Positions 1 to 10,700 of a stretch of DNA of 64,000 bases are shown piece after piece. Source of the DNA: Rapana venosa. Its lineage: Eukaryota; Mollusca; Gastropoda; Neogastropoda; Muricidae. A program made the translations under genes and the position numbers. The stretch covers positions 8,105,847 through 8,169,846 of the forward strand of contig CM054140.1 in assembly GCA_028751875.1 (NCBI GenBank). The letters run 5' to 3'. The notes beneath the pieces were generated by a model, which was not told where the DNA came from, searched no databases, and saw only the letters and a list, made by a program, of their open reading frames with translations. The first letter of the stretch is position 1; each line of letters starts with the position of its first letter.

Positions 1-1200
1 TCGCAGGGGCTTCTGTCTGAAAAAGGCAAGTTACATCAATAATAATTATATCTTTTTTTTAAATTGACTGTCATCTTCCTCATCTCTGGCTGGAAAAGGG
101 AGACAGAGAGGGTAGAGAGGGAGAAAGAGGAAGGGATGGGAAGAGAGAGAGGAGGAGAGAGAGAGAGATAACTCTGAAATGGTTTGATGTACATCGGCCT
201 TAGGCCACAATACAACTTGAGGTGCAAAAATGGAAGATGCAAACAAAAAAAACAAAACAAAAAAAAGACAAAAACCCCCCCAAAACTTCTCGTAAACTTT
301 GGTTAGACTTTGGCACAATATCTTGACATGCACTGAAAACTGTACACTCTTGAATACATATAATCCAATATCATGACTAAATAAAGGCTGACATAGACCA
401 AGAATCGAAACAAAACGCAACAGAAATTCTCAGTTCACCTAAACTGCTCCCCAGGATATCACAAAAAGATAATAGGCCTGTGAACAAAGTTATTGATGGT
501 GTTCTACCTGATATGTCAACACCTTATCACATACAAAATACAAGCATCAAACATCATAAATCATGACAGCTGAAATCATTAACACTCACTAGCTTTTGCA
601 CTTTCAAAATAGTTACAATACTCACAAACTATTGCATTCTCAAAACATTCACCACACCAGAAAAGTGTGCCCACCAAATACAACTTTGTCAGCACCTTGG
701 CTAATGCAATGGAAACATAATGTTGTATGCAAAAATATCGTAGTACACTGTGCTCATTCACGTCATGTAACATTTTATGCCATAAAAAGCGAAAATGGGG
801 GGTAATCACCACCCTGCAAGCCATCACTTCAGAAACAATATTCACTCAACCCCTGTCCTCTCAATCACATAAAATACGCATTTTCATCTGATGGTTGTAT
901 GCAGAACACTTCCTCAACTGCCATCACACACATACACACACACACACACAACACACACACCCATCCACACTTACACTCCCCCCCCCTCCCAATTCACTCA
1001 CACAGACATAACACACGCATGCGTGTGCATGCTCACACACACACACACACACACAACACGCACATGTACACACACACACAACTAGAGACCGCATGAGTGG
1101 TCGACAACACAACATCACGAGAAAGACAAGAAAGAGCAAAAAGCGGAGGAACAGACAGACGGACGGATGGACGGACAAACAGCAGAAGATCAGAACAGAG
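1..1200. other. Non-coding, probable intron of the LRRC41-like gene
   Basis: No exon was recognised on either strand. 924-1080 is a compound (AC)n tract; 61-175 on the plus strand is purine-rich (AG)n. Open frames here are short and shaped by these simple repeats. Confidence 0.5.
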
Positions 1201-1218
1201 GAAAATGGAGATACACAC

Positions 1219-1405
1219 CTTTTTGTGACCTGGCCAGCAGGCTCTGCCCCTGACAGCACTTGCAAGGCTGTGCAGAGAAAGCTGAAGAAACCGGGCCAGG
1301 GCTGATCGGGGCAGGTGAAGCACAGGGACACAGAGTCCAGGGTCCCCTCCCTGATCCTACTCAGAAGCCCCTCCAGAAACGTCTCTGCAGTGACACAGCC
1401 AGGCC
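1219..1405 (-). CDS. LRRC41-like exon e, LRR continuation
   Basis: Acceptor TGATTTTTCAG and donor GTGTGT starting at 1218. 187 bp, two bases in and two bases out. It encodes GCVTAETFLEGLLSRIREG, then DSVSLCFTCP and FLCTALQVLSGAEPAG, again LRR-like. The following exon should begin with one base finishing an AG- codon; no such exon was recognised in 1-1200, so the 3' part is presumed outside the window. Confidence 0.58.
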
Positions 1406-4400
1406 CTGAAAAATCACAGTAGTGGTGGCGGCGGTGGTAGTGGTGGTGATGGTATTGCACAAGCACACACAGTGTTTAGATAATTAAGGCAGTGGTGATG
1501 CCTGTGTTTTAGTGACATGCTTGCGCACGCACGCATGCATGCACACACACACACACGAACGTGCGCACGCACTGTACACAAACATGCATTTTCATACACT
1601 CGTGTACCTAACTACGCACAAGTCCTTCAGATGAGACTATAGACCGAGGTCCTATGTGCAAACACATGCAGAACATCTTGCAAACAGGTTGAAACCTGCT
1701 CCGCTTTTCGGATGAGTAGGCCATTGTGTGTCAGTGGAAACGGATGACAAAATTTACAAAACTGCATACACAGGATGTAAAAAAGGCACATGCATGCTTA
1801 TTCCATTATCCTCCAAATAAAAGAGTAAAAAAAAAGGAATAAAACACACAAACATGTTCACACACAAAACTATCCCGATTTACACACATCAGAAAGATTC
1901 ATATCGACACTGGAGACTATTCTCAATTGAAACTCTTACCATAATGTTTCAGACATGAAGTGTAAGACTTTAAAAAAAAAAAGAAGGAAAAAAAGGGACA
2001 TAAATTTTAATGCAAATACAATCAGTTTCCACTTAAAAACCACACACACACACACACAACACACACATAACATACACACACAAACACACACCATACACAC
2101 ACGCACGAATGCAAGCACACACACTGTCTAAAAGAACTTTTTAGTGATAGACGTTAAAATGAAGACACACACACACACACACACACACTTACACACTCCC
2201 TAAACACACACACAAAAAAACCGAGACACACATACTGTAACAAAGGCCCTGTGTTCGAACACATGCAGAACATCTTGCGCACACGTTAAATCCTGTTCCG
2301 CTTTTCGGAAGAGTAGGCCATTGTGTGCCGGTGGAAACAGATGACAAAATTTACAAAACCGCATACACAGGGGGACTGGATGTAAAAAAGCACATGAGTG
2401 CTTATTCCATTATCCTCGATATAAAAGAATAAATAAAATTTAAAAAAAATAAATAAAACCCCCTCCTTCAAGACACAGTCAACACACAACTAGAGAGCGC
2501 AAGAGGTGGAAGTCACACGTCCACAAGACATACCCACAGCGGTATCTCTGATGAAATCCCTGATGTCTATATGGGACAGACGACAGGACGACCAGCCAGG
2601 CAGGCACCTACCCAGTGCTCTGTGCAGTAACACAAGGCCAGGCGTGCACAACATCCCCGCGTCCGTGACCAAGAAATGCTCCAGTCCTCGGCTTGCATGG
2701 TCCTCCTCCATGTGGAACTGACTCAGTAACTCCACTATCCTGTCAACATCACACCAACAGACCAGAGTGTGTTCAACTTGACAGGACTTGTTCCGCCACT
2801 CCCTGAGGAGTGGTAGGTAGGGAGGGAGGTAGGTTATAGGTAGGGACTTTGCGTGGACGCTTACCATTCTCACATGTGTACACACATTAACCACAAAAAA
2901 ATCCACCTGCCTTTTCAGAAAGAGTAGGCCAGTTAAGGTGGATGGAATAGAAAATACAAATGTACTCAGCATGCACACTGCTAAGATCTGGAGAGGGAGG
3001 GGCTCTGTTCCGTTCACACTGCCCAAGAAAGTCTGCCTGAAAATACCAATGCAGTGCTGCCCCTGTGACTCCTCAAAGAGTTAGGGGGCAAAGTCAAGTC
3101 AAGTCAAGTCTAGTGGTGACAATGACTTGATAAAGGATTTGTTGGCTATCATTGTGACTGGAAGATTAAAGATACAAGCACACTATGGCCTGCACAGGTC
3201 AGAGTTATCATGTTTGTAGGTAAGGGATGTCAAGCAGTATCTCTTCTCCATTCTTCTATTTTCATTTTTTGCTGCCTCATCTTCAGTGACGTTCCTGTCC
3301 TGCTGTTCTCATGCCACTCATTTCAATTTCCCTGCCACAACCATACCCAGATTTGTTGTGCCACATCCCCAGTGTCAGAAGTCCACAGGGAACCCATCAA
3401 TGTTAGGCTGCTGTAGGGCTATTAGCCAGAGGGGCCCTACACTATTGCTGGGTCACTTTGGTGGTGTTCAGTGGTGCCTGTTCTAAGCCAACATATGCAA
3501 AACACCACCCACTAAGCCCCCTACCAATGACAGTATTAGCTCAGTCACGGAGCCAGACTGAGCGAGTCGCCCACCCAAGGTGGCGACCACCACAACATCC
3601 TTCCAACAACCGTCCCCTGTAAACCTCCAACCCCAAGGCTTTGACACAAACTCACCACAGGCACAGAAGTGTATGAGGAAACTGAATCTGAGATCACCAT
3701 GAGACCAGAGCAACTGGGGCCACTGAATCAGAGGCAATTCTTTTTTTTTTCTTTTTTAATTGCATGATGATAAATGATGAGGATGATGTAATGATGCTGC
3801 TATGGAAGTGCATATAAATGTACTTTGAGACTACTTGACAGGGCTGTACTCTATGTTTACTAAGATGATATTTCCCGGTGTCAACCGACCCCAAGAGAAC
3901 AGACGACAACCTGCCTGTTGGTCAGGTTATTTAAGCAGCTCTCAAACTCACATCCGTAAATTGGATGAAGCTCGACTGTGTGGTCCTGGTCTTCCCAATG
4001 AGCCCACAGCACACTCACTCTGGGTAAGAGTGGGCCGGAGTCAGAAAAATCCCAACAATTTATGGGATTCGAACCTGCAACCTTCCAGTCTGTAACCCAA
4101 GACGCTAACCACTGTGGCATAGTGGCTGGTCTCTTCTCCATTCTTACCTGAGGCTTGCCTCCGCCATCTGTGATGACTGGCCTGTCCTGGACACCCCCAG
4201 CGCTTCGTCCATTAAAAAGTTACTCCAGTCATCTCCTGGTGTCCCTGTCTCTGCTCTCAGGTTAGCATCGCCAGAACAGTCGACCGTGTTTGATGCGGTG
4301 TTACCTTTCTCCGCCAGTCCTTCATAACCCAGGTCTTTCAAAGAGCTCAGGAACTCGGGGTTCAGCCCCAAGGAAAACCACAGGCTGAGATCATCGTGCA

Positions 4401-6887
4401 GCTTGGCCGCTCTCCAGTCACAAGGATCTGCAGAGAAATACACATCTTCAGCCTGACTTGGCACTGTTCCTGACATTTGAGAAGCAAAGCTCCTCGAAGA
4501 TGTCGGGCCCTCAGATTCTGAATGCCCCCAGTCATCCCCTTCCCCTTCTTCCAGTGCGAGTGACTCGGTGGAGGCCCTGGCGGCAGAAAAGTGTTGGGCA
4601 CAGATGCTGCAGTGGAAGAGGCCACTGAGAAGGAAGAGGAGGGGCAGCCAGGCACAAGCTACGGCGTCCACATTGAACATCTGGAATGACCGCAGCTGTC
4701 CTTGCCGCAGTAGCTTCTCCAGGGCCTGAGGAAAATACCCAGCATCTTGACTAGTAGTGCTCTGGTCTGTGGCTTTCAAAGTCACCAACACACTTCTAAA
4801 ATATAACCAATGATCACTTTTTAAGCCTGTGTCTTTAGAATTCTGCATGCACTTCTAAAAATCACAGTAACACTTCCATCTAAATATGTTTTTAAAGTTC
4901 TGCATGCCATTCTAAAAGCACAATAATATTTCAATCTAAGTTTGTGCCTTCAAATTCCTAAAACAACATTAACACTTCCATCTTAATGTGTGTCTTTAAA
5001 GTTCAGCAGGCATTTCTAAAACCGCCATCTACATTTTCAGTTCTACTTAAGTCACACGACAGTCATGCCAACTATACTAACACCACAATCTACACACTGT
5101 ACACACTCTTTTCTTATGGTCAGTCTCAGTTACTGCAGTCTTCAATTACTCTAGACTAAGATAACGTCTTTTGAGTTTTGCACAGTTCTTTTTCTTTTTC
5201 ACTGTCCATGCTCACACATCAACTAGTGCATGTGTGTGCATGTATATGTGTATATGTGGTAATTTGTATTTTCAATGTATTACCTTATCGATTTTCGTTT
5301 TTTTATCGGTTTAATTTAATGGTAAATGATGCAATAATGTAGTATCTTAATATAATCATTAAGAAATTTGTTCTTAGATAGATGGCTTGATGAAAAAAGC
5401 GATTGCTTATTCAATGTACCATCTGGAAATAAAATTTTGACTTGACTTGACTTGACTTGTCAGTCATATAAGCAAAAATACCTTGCACTGCCATCAAGTG
5501 CCTGACATAGTCAGGCCCAGCACATCCAACTTTGGTGTGACACAGTTCTAAAGCTGCAGTCCCAACCACATAACAACAACAACAACAACAACAAATGAGT
5601 GCATAAGAAGTGACACTGGAAGCAAAAGGAGGAGATGCAGAGGCAGGAGAGGGCTTCAGTACTGACCTGTAGGTCTATCCATCCGACACACTCCCAGCCA
5701 GTAAAACAATACATGCAGTTCAGTTTCAGTGCAGTCAGGCTGGTGGTCAGACAATTGAACACTTCAGGGTCTAACCTCGGCAGGACGGAGCAGTCAAAGG
5801 AGAGTTTTTTCACCTCTTCCGCCATCCTCAGCAACAAGCCAGGGTGCAGCTCATGTTCCAGCCTGGACACTGCACACAACAGAAACGCACCTTTGTGACT
5901 GTTATGAAGAGTCAGTCGTATTACACTGGAGCTCAATTTTGTTGCTGTTGTAAACAAAATTACGCCTCGATACTTCAGTACTACAAGGTCGAAGAATGGC
6001 TATAGTTTTATAATCAACCAAAAACTCAAAATCAACCCCCTGACCCCCACCTGCCTGAAATGGCTACTAGCAGAAAAGTGGGTCAGGTGCCTGGTGTCTG
6101 ACTCTACACCAAATGGGTATTCAGACTTATAACTGGTAAACTGCTGCCTCCCGTGTTGTGACTGGAGTGACCTCTCCAGAGTGCAAAGCCTGGGTAAGTA
6201 AGTATTGAGGGCAAGCTGTTACCCATGCAGCAGACCCCCCCCCCCCCCCCCCCCCCTCTCCACGTTGCTGGAATATGGAATAGTCCACTGGAAAGGCAAT
6301 TGCCGATACATGTGGTTCCAGTGCCATCGCAGGAGTTGCCAGAATGTTGCTGTATTCAGCCTGAGACTGCCCATGGGATGCCAACTCCCAATATTCCTCA
6401 GGGTTAACTCCTGAAGCTGGCCTACGAGTAGGTATGGCTGCAAGGCAGCAGATGTTTGAAATCAGTTTTCCTTCTCCTAGATGGACTGTCTTCCAGACTG
6501 ATGAACCCCATCTACCCACATGTAGTGCTGGCTTACATGGTTACCCGAAGCAGAGGAGACCTCTGACCTGACCTGCTCCTCATGATATAATCAGACAAAA
6601 AAGTCAGATCCATCTGAATACCACAATCAAGCACAGAATCATAATTCAGACTTGCATCTGAGTACAGTGATTACTACGATGTCTGTTCTTACTTGTGCTG
6701 GTAGTTTTAGACCTGGTCTGATCATCATGCAGCTTTCTCCCCAGATACGATGCCAGCCACAGGTCTCTGAAGCTCCAGTGGACGTTGAATCCATGGTGAC
6801 AATGTGAACACCTTTTCTTGTTCTTGTTCTTATACATAGGCAGTTGCTCGTACTGAAGTTGCCATGCTTTTTCCGTCACAGTTTTAC
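1219..6887 (-). CDS. LRRC41-like: LRRC41-like leucine-rich-repeat protein, partial gene (5 exons)
   Basis: Five minus-strand exons (6887-6693, 5869-5667, 4725-4148, 2802-2534, 1405-1219) join in one open frame of about 477 codons. Every junction has an AG acceptor and GT donor, and the split-codon phases match at all four joins. In order the product shows a Trp-rich N-terminal helical segment, degenerate leucine-rich repeats, a Ser/Glu-rich acidic linker of over 100 residues, then more leucine-rich repeats. This order, including the linker splitting two LRR blocks, matches LRRC41 (MUF1), in vertebrates an elongin B/C-binding substrate adaptor of a cullin E3 ubiquitin ligase. The assignment rests on remembered family pattern, not a search; another LRR adaptor is possible. 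The initiator exon with any BC box was not found, and the C-terminal repeats run off the left edge. Introns contain SINEs and simple repeats. Confidence 0.62.
1621..1832 (+). repeat. SINE-1, 5'-truncated copy
   Basis: Body of the most common SINE in the window. Diagnostic words are GCAGAACATCTTGC, a purine stretch ending AGTAGGCCATTGTGTG, GATGACAAAATTTACAAAA and a 3' end CTTATTCCATTATCCTCC followed by an A-rich tail. The tRNA-like head is missing. It lies in the intron after exon e. Confidence 0.75.
2241..2459 (+). repeat. SINE-1, 5'-truncated copy
   Basis: Same body and A-rich 3' end as the copy at 1621-1832, in the same intron about 600 bp away. An (AC)n tract precedes it. It ends only about 75 bp before the donor side of exon d. 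Confidence 0.75.
2534..2802 (-). CDS. LRRC41-like exon d, second LRR block
   Basis: Acceptor CTACCACTCCTCAG and donor GTATGT starting at 2533. 269 bp: one base completes an Arg codon shared with exon c, and it ends one base into a Gly codon. It encodes VDRIVELLSQFHMEED, then GLVLLHRALGRCLPGW, then CRLSHIDIRDFIRDTAVG, resembling the LRR unit following the LRRC41 linker. Confidence 0.62.
2880..3112 (+). repeat. SINE-1-related copy with (GTCAA)n tail
   Basis: Starts like the SINE-1 body (CTTTTCAGAAAGAGTAGGCC) but diverges and ends GACTCCTCAAAGAGTT followed by about four GTCAA units. A second example with the same 3' part is at 12,958-13,180. It may be a separate subfamily whose tail is shared with the (TTGAC)n family read in the other direction. 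Confidence 0.5.
3340..3740. repeat. Interspersed repeat, family unknown
   Basis: 3405-3485 (GGGGCCCTACACTATT then TTCAGTGGTGCCTGTTCT) matches the reverse complement of 16,920-17,010. The rest is GC-richer than its surroundings and shows no protein similarity. Boundaries are uncertain. Confidence 0.4.
3895..4135 (-). repeat. tRNA-derived SINE in the intron between exons c and d
   Basis: On the minus strand the head reads CCACAGTGGTTAGCGTC (A-box-like) and GGTTCGAATCC (B-box), about the spacing of a tRNA promoter. The body that follows is not the SINE-1 body. The head ends about 13 bp from the exon c donor, so it is inserted very close to a splice site. Confidence 0.65.
4148..4725 (-). CDS. 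LRRC41-like exon c, LRR plus acidic linker
   Basis: Acceptor TTTTCCTCAG just above 4725 and donor GTAAGA starting at 4147. 578 bp, phase 0 in and two bases out. It starts ALEKLLRQGQLRSFQMF, a repeat continuing exon b, then a hydrophobic LRR strand (WLPLLFLLSGLF), then a Ser/Glu/Asp-rich low-complexity linker (for example LALEEGEGDDWGHSESEG). Such a linker between two LRR groups is the main reason for choosing LRRC41 over other LRR proteins. Confidence 0.68.
5254..5460 (+). repeat. (TTGAC)n-tailed repeat
   Basis: About 200 bp ending in TTCAATGTACCATCTGG, AAATAAAATTTTGAC and a run of TTGAC units. A near-identical copy is at 12,122-12,330, and shorter ones at 29,905-30,011 (split), 49,219-49,291, 44,596-44,640, 44,748-44,790 and 50,465-50,545. 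No coding capacity; probably the 3' end of a LINE or a SINE. Confidence 0.75.
5667..5869 (-). CDS. LRRC41-like exon b, first leucine-rich repeats
   Basis: Acceptor GTTGTGTGCAG and donor GTCAGT (starts at 5666). 203 bp, opening with two bases that complete the codon left by exon a and closing in phase 0. It encodes LEHELHPGLLLRMAEEVKKL and a Leu-rich stretch ending TALKLNCMYCF, in the style of irregular LRRs. The high-coordinate side is intron with no further open extension of interest. Confidence 0.62.
6127..6545. repeat. Repeat with poly-C tract in an LRRC41-like intron
   Basis: AAGTATTGAGG...GGCAAGC then a 22-base C run (6235-6256) parallels 17,060-17,130 (AAGTACTGAGGACAGG then a C run of the same length), so both are copies of one repeat. 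The open frames across it are not convincing proteins. Confidence 0.4.
6693..6887 (-). CDS. LRRC41-like exon a (most 5' exon seen)
   Basis: Acceptor TTTTGTAG at 6895-6888 and strong donor GTAAGA starting at 6692. The 195-bp exon begins with two bases of a split codon and ends with one. It encodes a Trp- and Lys-rich segment (VTEKAWQLQYEQL, later WSFRDLWLASYLGRKL) that fits the helical region after the BC-box in LRRC41. A GTCTAA site a little earlier is a weaker alternative donor and would break the phase match to the next exon. Confidence 0.6.
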
Positions 6888-6889
6888 CT

Positions 6890-7595
6890 ACAAAATAGAA
6901 GAGAAAAAACACAGTACAGTCATGGGATCCCCCCCCCCCCCCTCCCACCCCCCAAGTTCTTTGACATAAACACTTTGCTGCCTTGACTTTTGCCTTGACT
7001 TCTTGAGGAGTCATCAACCCACTGTACAGGATTTTTCAGGTGGTGCGATGTGGTCAAATTGAAGCTGATGGAGGCTATCCCTCTTCATGAAGAATAACCC
7101 CTTCAACTAAACTAAAGCAAACATCAGTAAATCAGGCACACAATTCTCTGAACTCTTCTGTAAAATAAACTGTCGCTGCATGAACTATGCGCACACACAC
7201 ACACACACCCATGAGCAAGCAAGTGCATGCATACCTATCTAATCTATATCTATCTAAGTATCTATCTAATTAATCTAATTATCTATCTATACAATTATAT
7301 ATAACCCCACAATGCCCCATCAAAATCCCTTACCAAATGGCCCCTTCCTTGAACAGCATTCGATCTCCCCTCTCTGCTGTCATATGATATATACACATGG
7401 CACAGTATATGATATGATTTGTTTTCTTGAGAAGATTCAGCACTCTAAGAAATCCCTATCTGATTGTTGTTGTTGTTGTTGTTGTGTGTTGTTCTTTTTC
7501 TTCTTCCTTCTTCTTCGCACACACATGCTATGCACTATGCGTGCGTGCACATGTACGTTCTGCAAGTGTGTGTGTGTGTGTATGTGTGTGTGTGT

Positions 7596-7626
<31 letters not shown>

Positions 7627-7790
7627 CCTGTCTGCCTGCATCCAAAGTATATTGATCACAAGAATTATAAATGATTGCTTCATTTCTTCCCCAACAATTT
7701 CCCCTCTCCCTCTCACATACTTTTCTTCACCTCTCCTTTTTTCCTTTCATTTTTTCTTTCTTTCTTTTCCCATAAAAAATTGGGGTTGAA
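6890..7790. other. No gene recognised; simple repeats
   Basis: Upstream of the first exon seen. Contains a short poly-C (6931-6941), (TCTA)n near 7225-7290, GTT repeats at 7463-7488 and a long (GT)n at 7566-7626. The missing N-terminal exon of the LRRC41-like gene was looked for here and not found. Confidence 0.5.
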
Positions 7791-7794
7791 AAAA

Positions 7795-10700
7795 TTCGTG
7801 CGCTTTTGGTTTAATAAAACTTTCTGCTGATGAAAAAATTTTGACTTGTGAAAACAGCTATATTCCCTAAAAAAAGATCTGCTTGACTGAAAACAATTGG
7901 GGGATTTTCAAGAAATTTCTTTTTTTTAACATCCTTGTTAAAACAATTTCTGTTTTTAAGTTTTAATTTCCCCAGTTAATGAAGTTTTTTTTAGGAAAAT
8001 TTTTGTATTTTTTTCCAAAAAATTCAATTTTATTATTTAAATTCCCTTTGTCTTATTTGTGTTTTAAGTTTTATTAATACGTGTTTGTTAAAAGGATGAT
8101 TTTTAGAAAAAAGGGGTTTTAAAATTTTTTCTTTTTAAAAATTTTCCCTTTAATTTGGGGGGTATACTTTATCTCCTTTATTATAAAATAAAAACACAAA
8201 CGTGTTAAATAACGGAATTTTTTGAGATGGGCCCATTTTAAATTATTTAGAAATTTTTTTTTTATTGGGTGTTTTCCCCCCCCCCAAAAAAACCTAAAAA
8301 ATTTCTTTTTGATATTTATTTAAACTACAGAACAAAAAAAATATATCATAAATTACCAATCAATCCGGACTATATTAGTCTCAAATTTTTCAGACAAGGG
8401 GCCAAAACAAAACGGGGCCTCCCGAGAGGCACCTGAATATAACAATGCAACAAACAAAAAAGATGACATTGAAAACCATACTATACACAGGGAAATCTTT
8501 CATTTTTTTGCCTAGCTGAATCCCGACTCTCCCAAATGTTGCAGATGCACCATGAATTCCAGGGTATAAAATCTTCCTAAGATCCTCACAAACCCAAGAC
8601 CAACCCGGGGCACTTACATTATAGCCTCCTCGTCATTTGTAAAAAATATATAACCTTGAGGTTTTTGACATTGATCCATGTGGTTTGAAATAAAATTAAA
8701 ACACAATAGCCAATTTTAATGGGGTTTTTATAACAGAAATCCTTCAAAAACCAAGACTGGCTAAAAAATTAACTCCCTTAGGGAAACGAGGTAATATTTT
8801 TAAAACAATAAACAATTATTTTTGGGGATTTAAATAGACTTATTAAAACCTAAACCAAAATGGACCCAAAACCCTTACTATGTAGGCCAGAAAAAACTAA
8901 TAGATAACCAACCGATAACAAAAAACTCTAAAACATTAATAGATCATACTACACATACAAAAAAACAATAACAGAAAGTGCTCCCTCTTTGGGGATGCAT
9001 GATCAAATCCAGTGTGTTTACTTGGTTTAAAAATCGATAAATACCTAAAGTAGGGCTAAAACATTTTTTTACGGGAAATTTTAAAAATTTTAACGAGAAA
9101 GATTTCCTTTCAGACTTGCAAACTCCCATTACATGCATAACCAAATCCAGACCCGATGAAGCTCTGATTTTGGGATTGGGACATTACTTCAGTAACGACA
9201 AACAGCCCCTTCAAAAAAAAAAGGGTTTCAAAAAAAAAATAAAACCACCTTGGAAACAAAAACATAGAATCCAAAACACCTAAAACTATTTGAAAACACA
9301 TGGTCAAATGAATTCAGACCAAAAGAAACAAAGTAACTTCCTAAAACGCAAATAAAAACGTGATTCATTCAAAATTGTTAATTCCCCAACAACCACTCTC
9401 GACAAGTATGGAAACCATCAATACATTAATAAAAACCTAATCAAAAGTCAACAACAGTTAAAGATAATCAGCTGAAAATTGAACAACCACTCTAAAACTG
9501 CTGACAAAGAAATACAAATGCAATAAATAAAATGACTCCTTTACTTAGAACAATAACAATCAAAAGAAAAAAAATTCCCATTTAAACTACTGCCAAGACA
9601 ATCACAACGCTTAAAAAGCCTGCCCTTTCAAAAAATTTTCCCAGAACAGGGTTTAAACAATCAAATTAAAGAATATTAAGCTTTGGGGTCAAGTTATAGC
9701 TGGACACGACAACTTGTAAAAAACTGTCATAGAAAAACCAACTTTCCTGCCATATTTAAAAAAGCAAAAATCAACCACCCACAATCGGAAAACTGTTTTG
9801 CCCTTTCAAATTACAGACCAAATTTTCAATTTTTCTGTCTACTAAACCCTTTTGAAAAACATATCCAAAAATCCTATATTCCTATTTTGTAAACAACATC
9901 TATTAAATGAAGATCATCAGGTTTTCGAAAAAAACTATTCCTTCACACAACCTTACACAACTTACAGACAATTTCCCCCACAACAAATGAAAATAAATAT
10001 ACGGGCCCTTTTTTTTTGTTGACTTTGAAAAAGCATTTGATGAAACAATCATTCCCTATTATTCGTAAACTTCACTTTTATAAACAAAAACCAAAATGAT
10101 AAATTTTTTTGAAAGCTTTTTTTCGAAAGGGAGCACAGTAACTGCAAATAATCAAACATCAGAACTAGTACCTATTTAAACATGGAGTACCACAAGGGTC
10201 AATTTGGGTCCCTTCTATTTTCAATCAAGTAATGACTTTTCCCCAATTTTTAGAATTCGTGAAAATTTTTCTATGACACACCCTCTATTTGTATTCTACC
10301 CCCACAAACTTACAATCAAACTTCAACACAATATTGACAATTTGGGTTTCTTGGGCAACTAAAACCCTATGTCCTTAAATACCAAAAAAAAAGTGTATTT
10401 TTACTACAAGACAAAAAAGACAAAAAAAGAAAGATAAATTCCAACCCGTTGAAGATAAAAAATAATTGAAGAAATTTACTCCCACAGAAATTTTGGGTGT
10501 AACTATTTCAAAAATCTTTTTGACCCACCAGGATGGGGGCCAGGGAAAAATCTTCTTTCAAGCTACTTCATTACAAAAATAAACATTTTCTGAAAAAAAA
10601 CCCTCTCGCAAACTTTTTTTTGCGGCCATTTTTGCCTATATTGACTATGGGTTTTATCTCTTTTTGGGAAGCTGCAGTGATAAAAATTTAAAATTGTTCA

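Noticed and set aside
7312..7789. Three overlapping frames rich in Val-Cys repeats
   Set aside because: Made by the (GT)n and GTT microsatellites.
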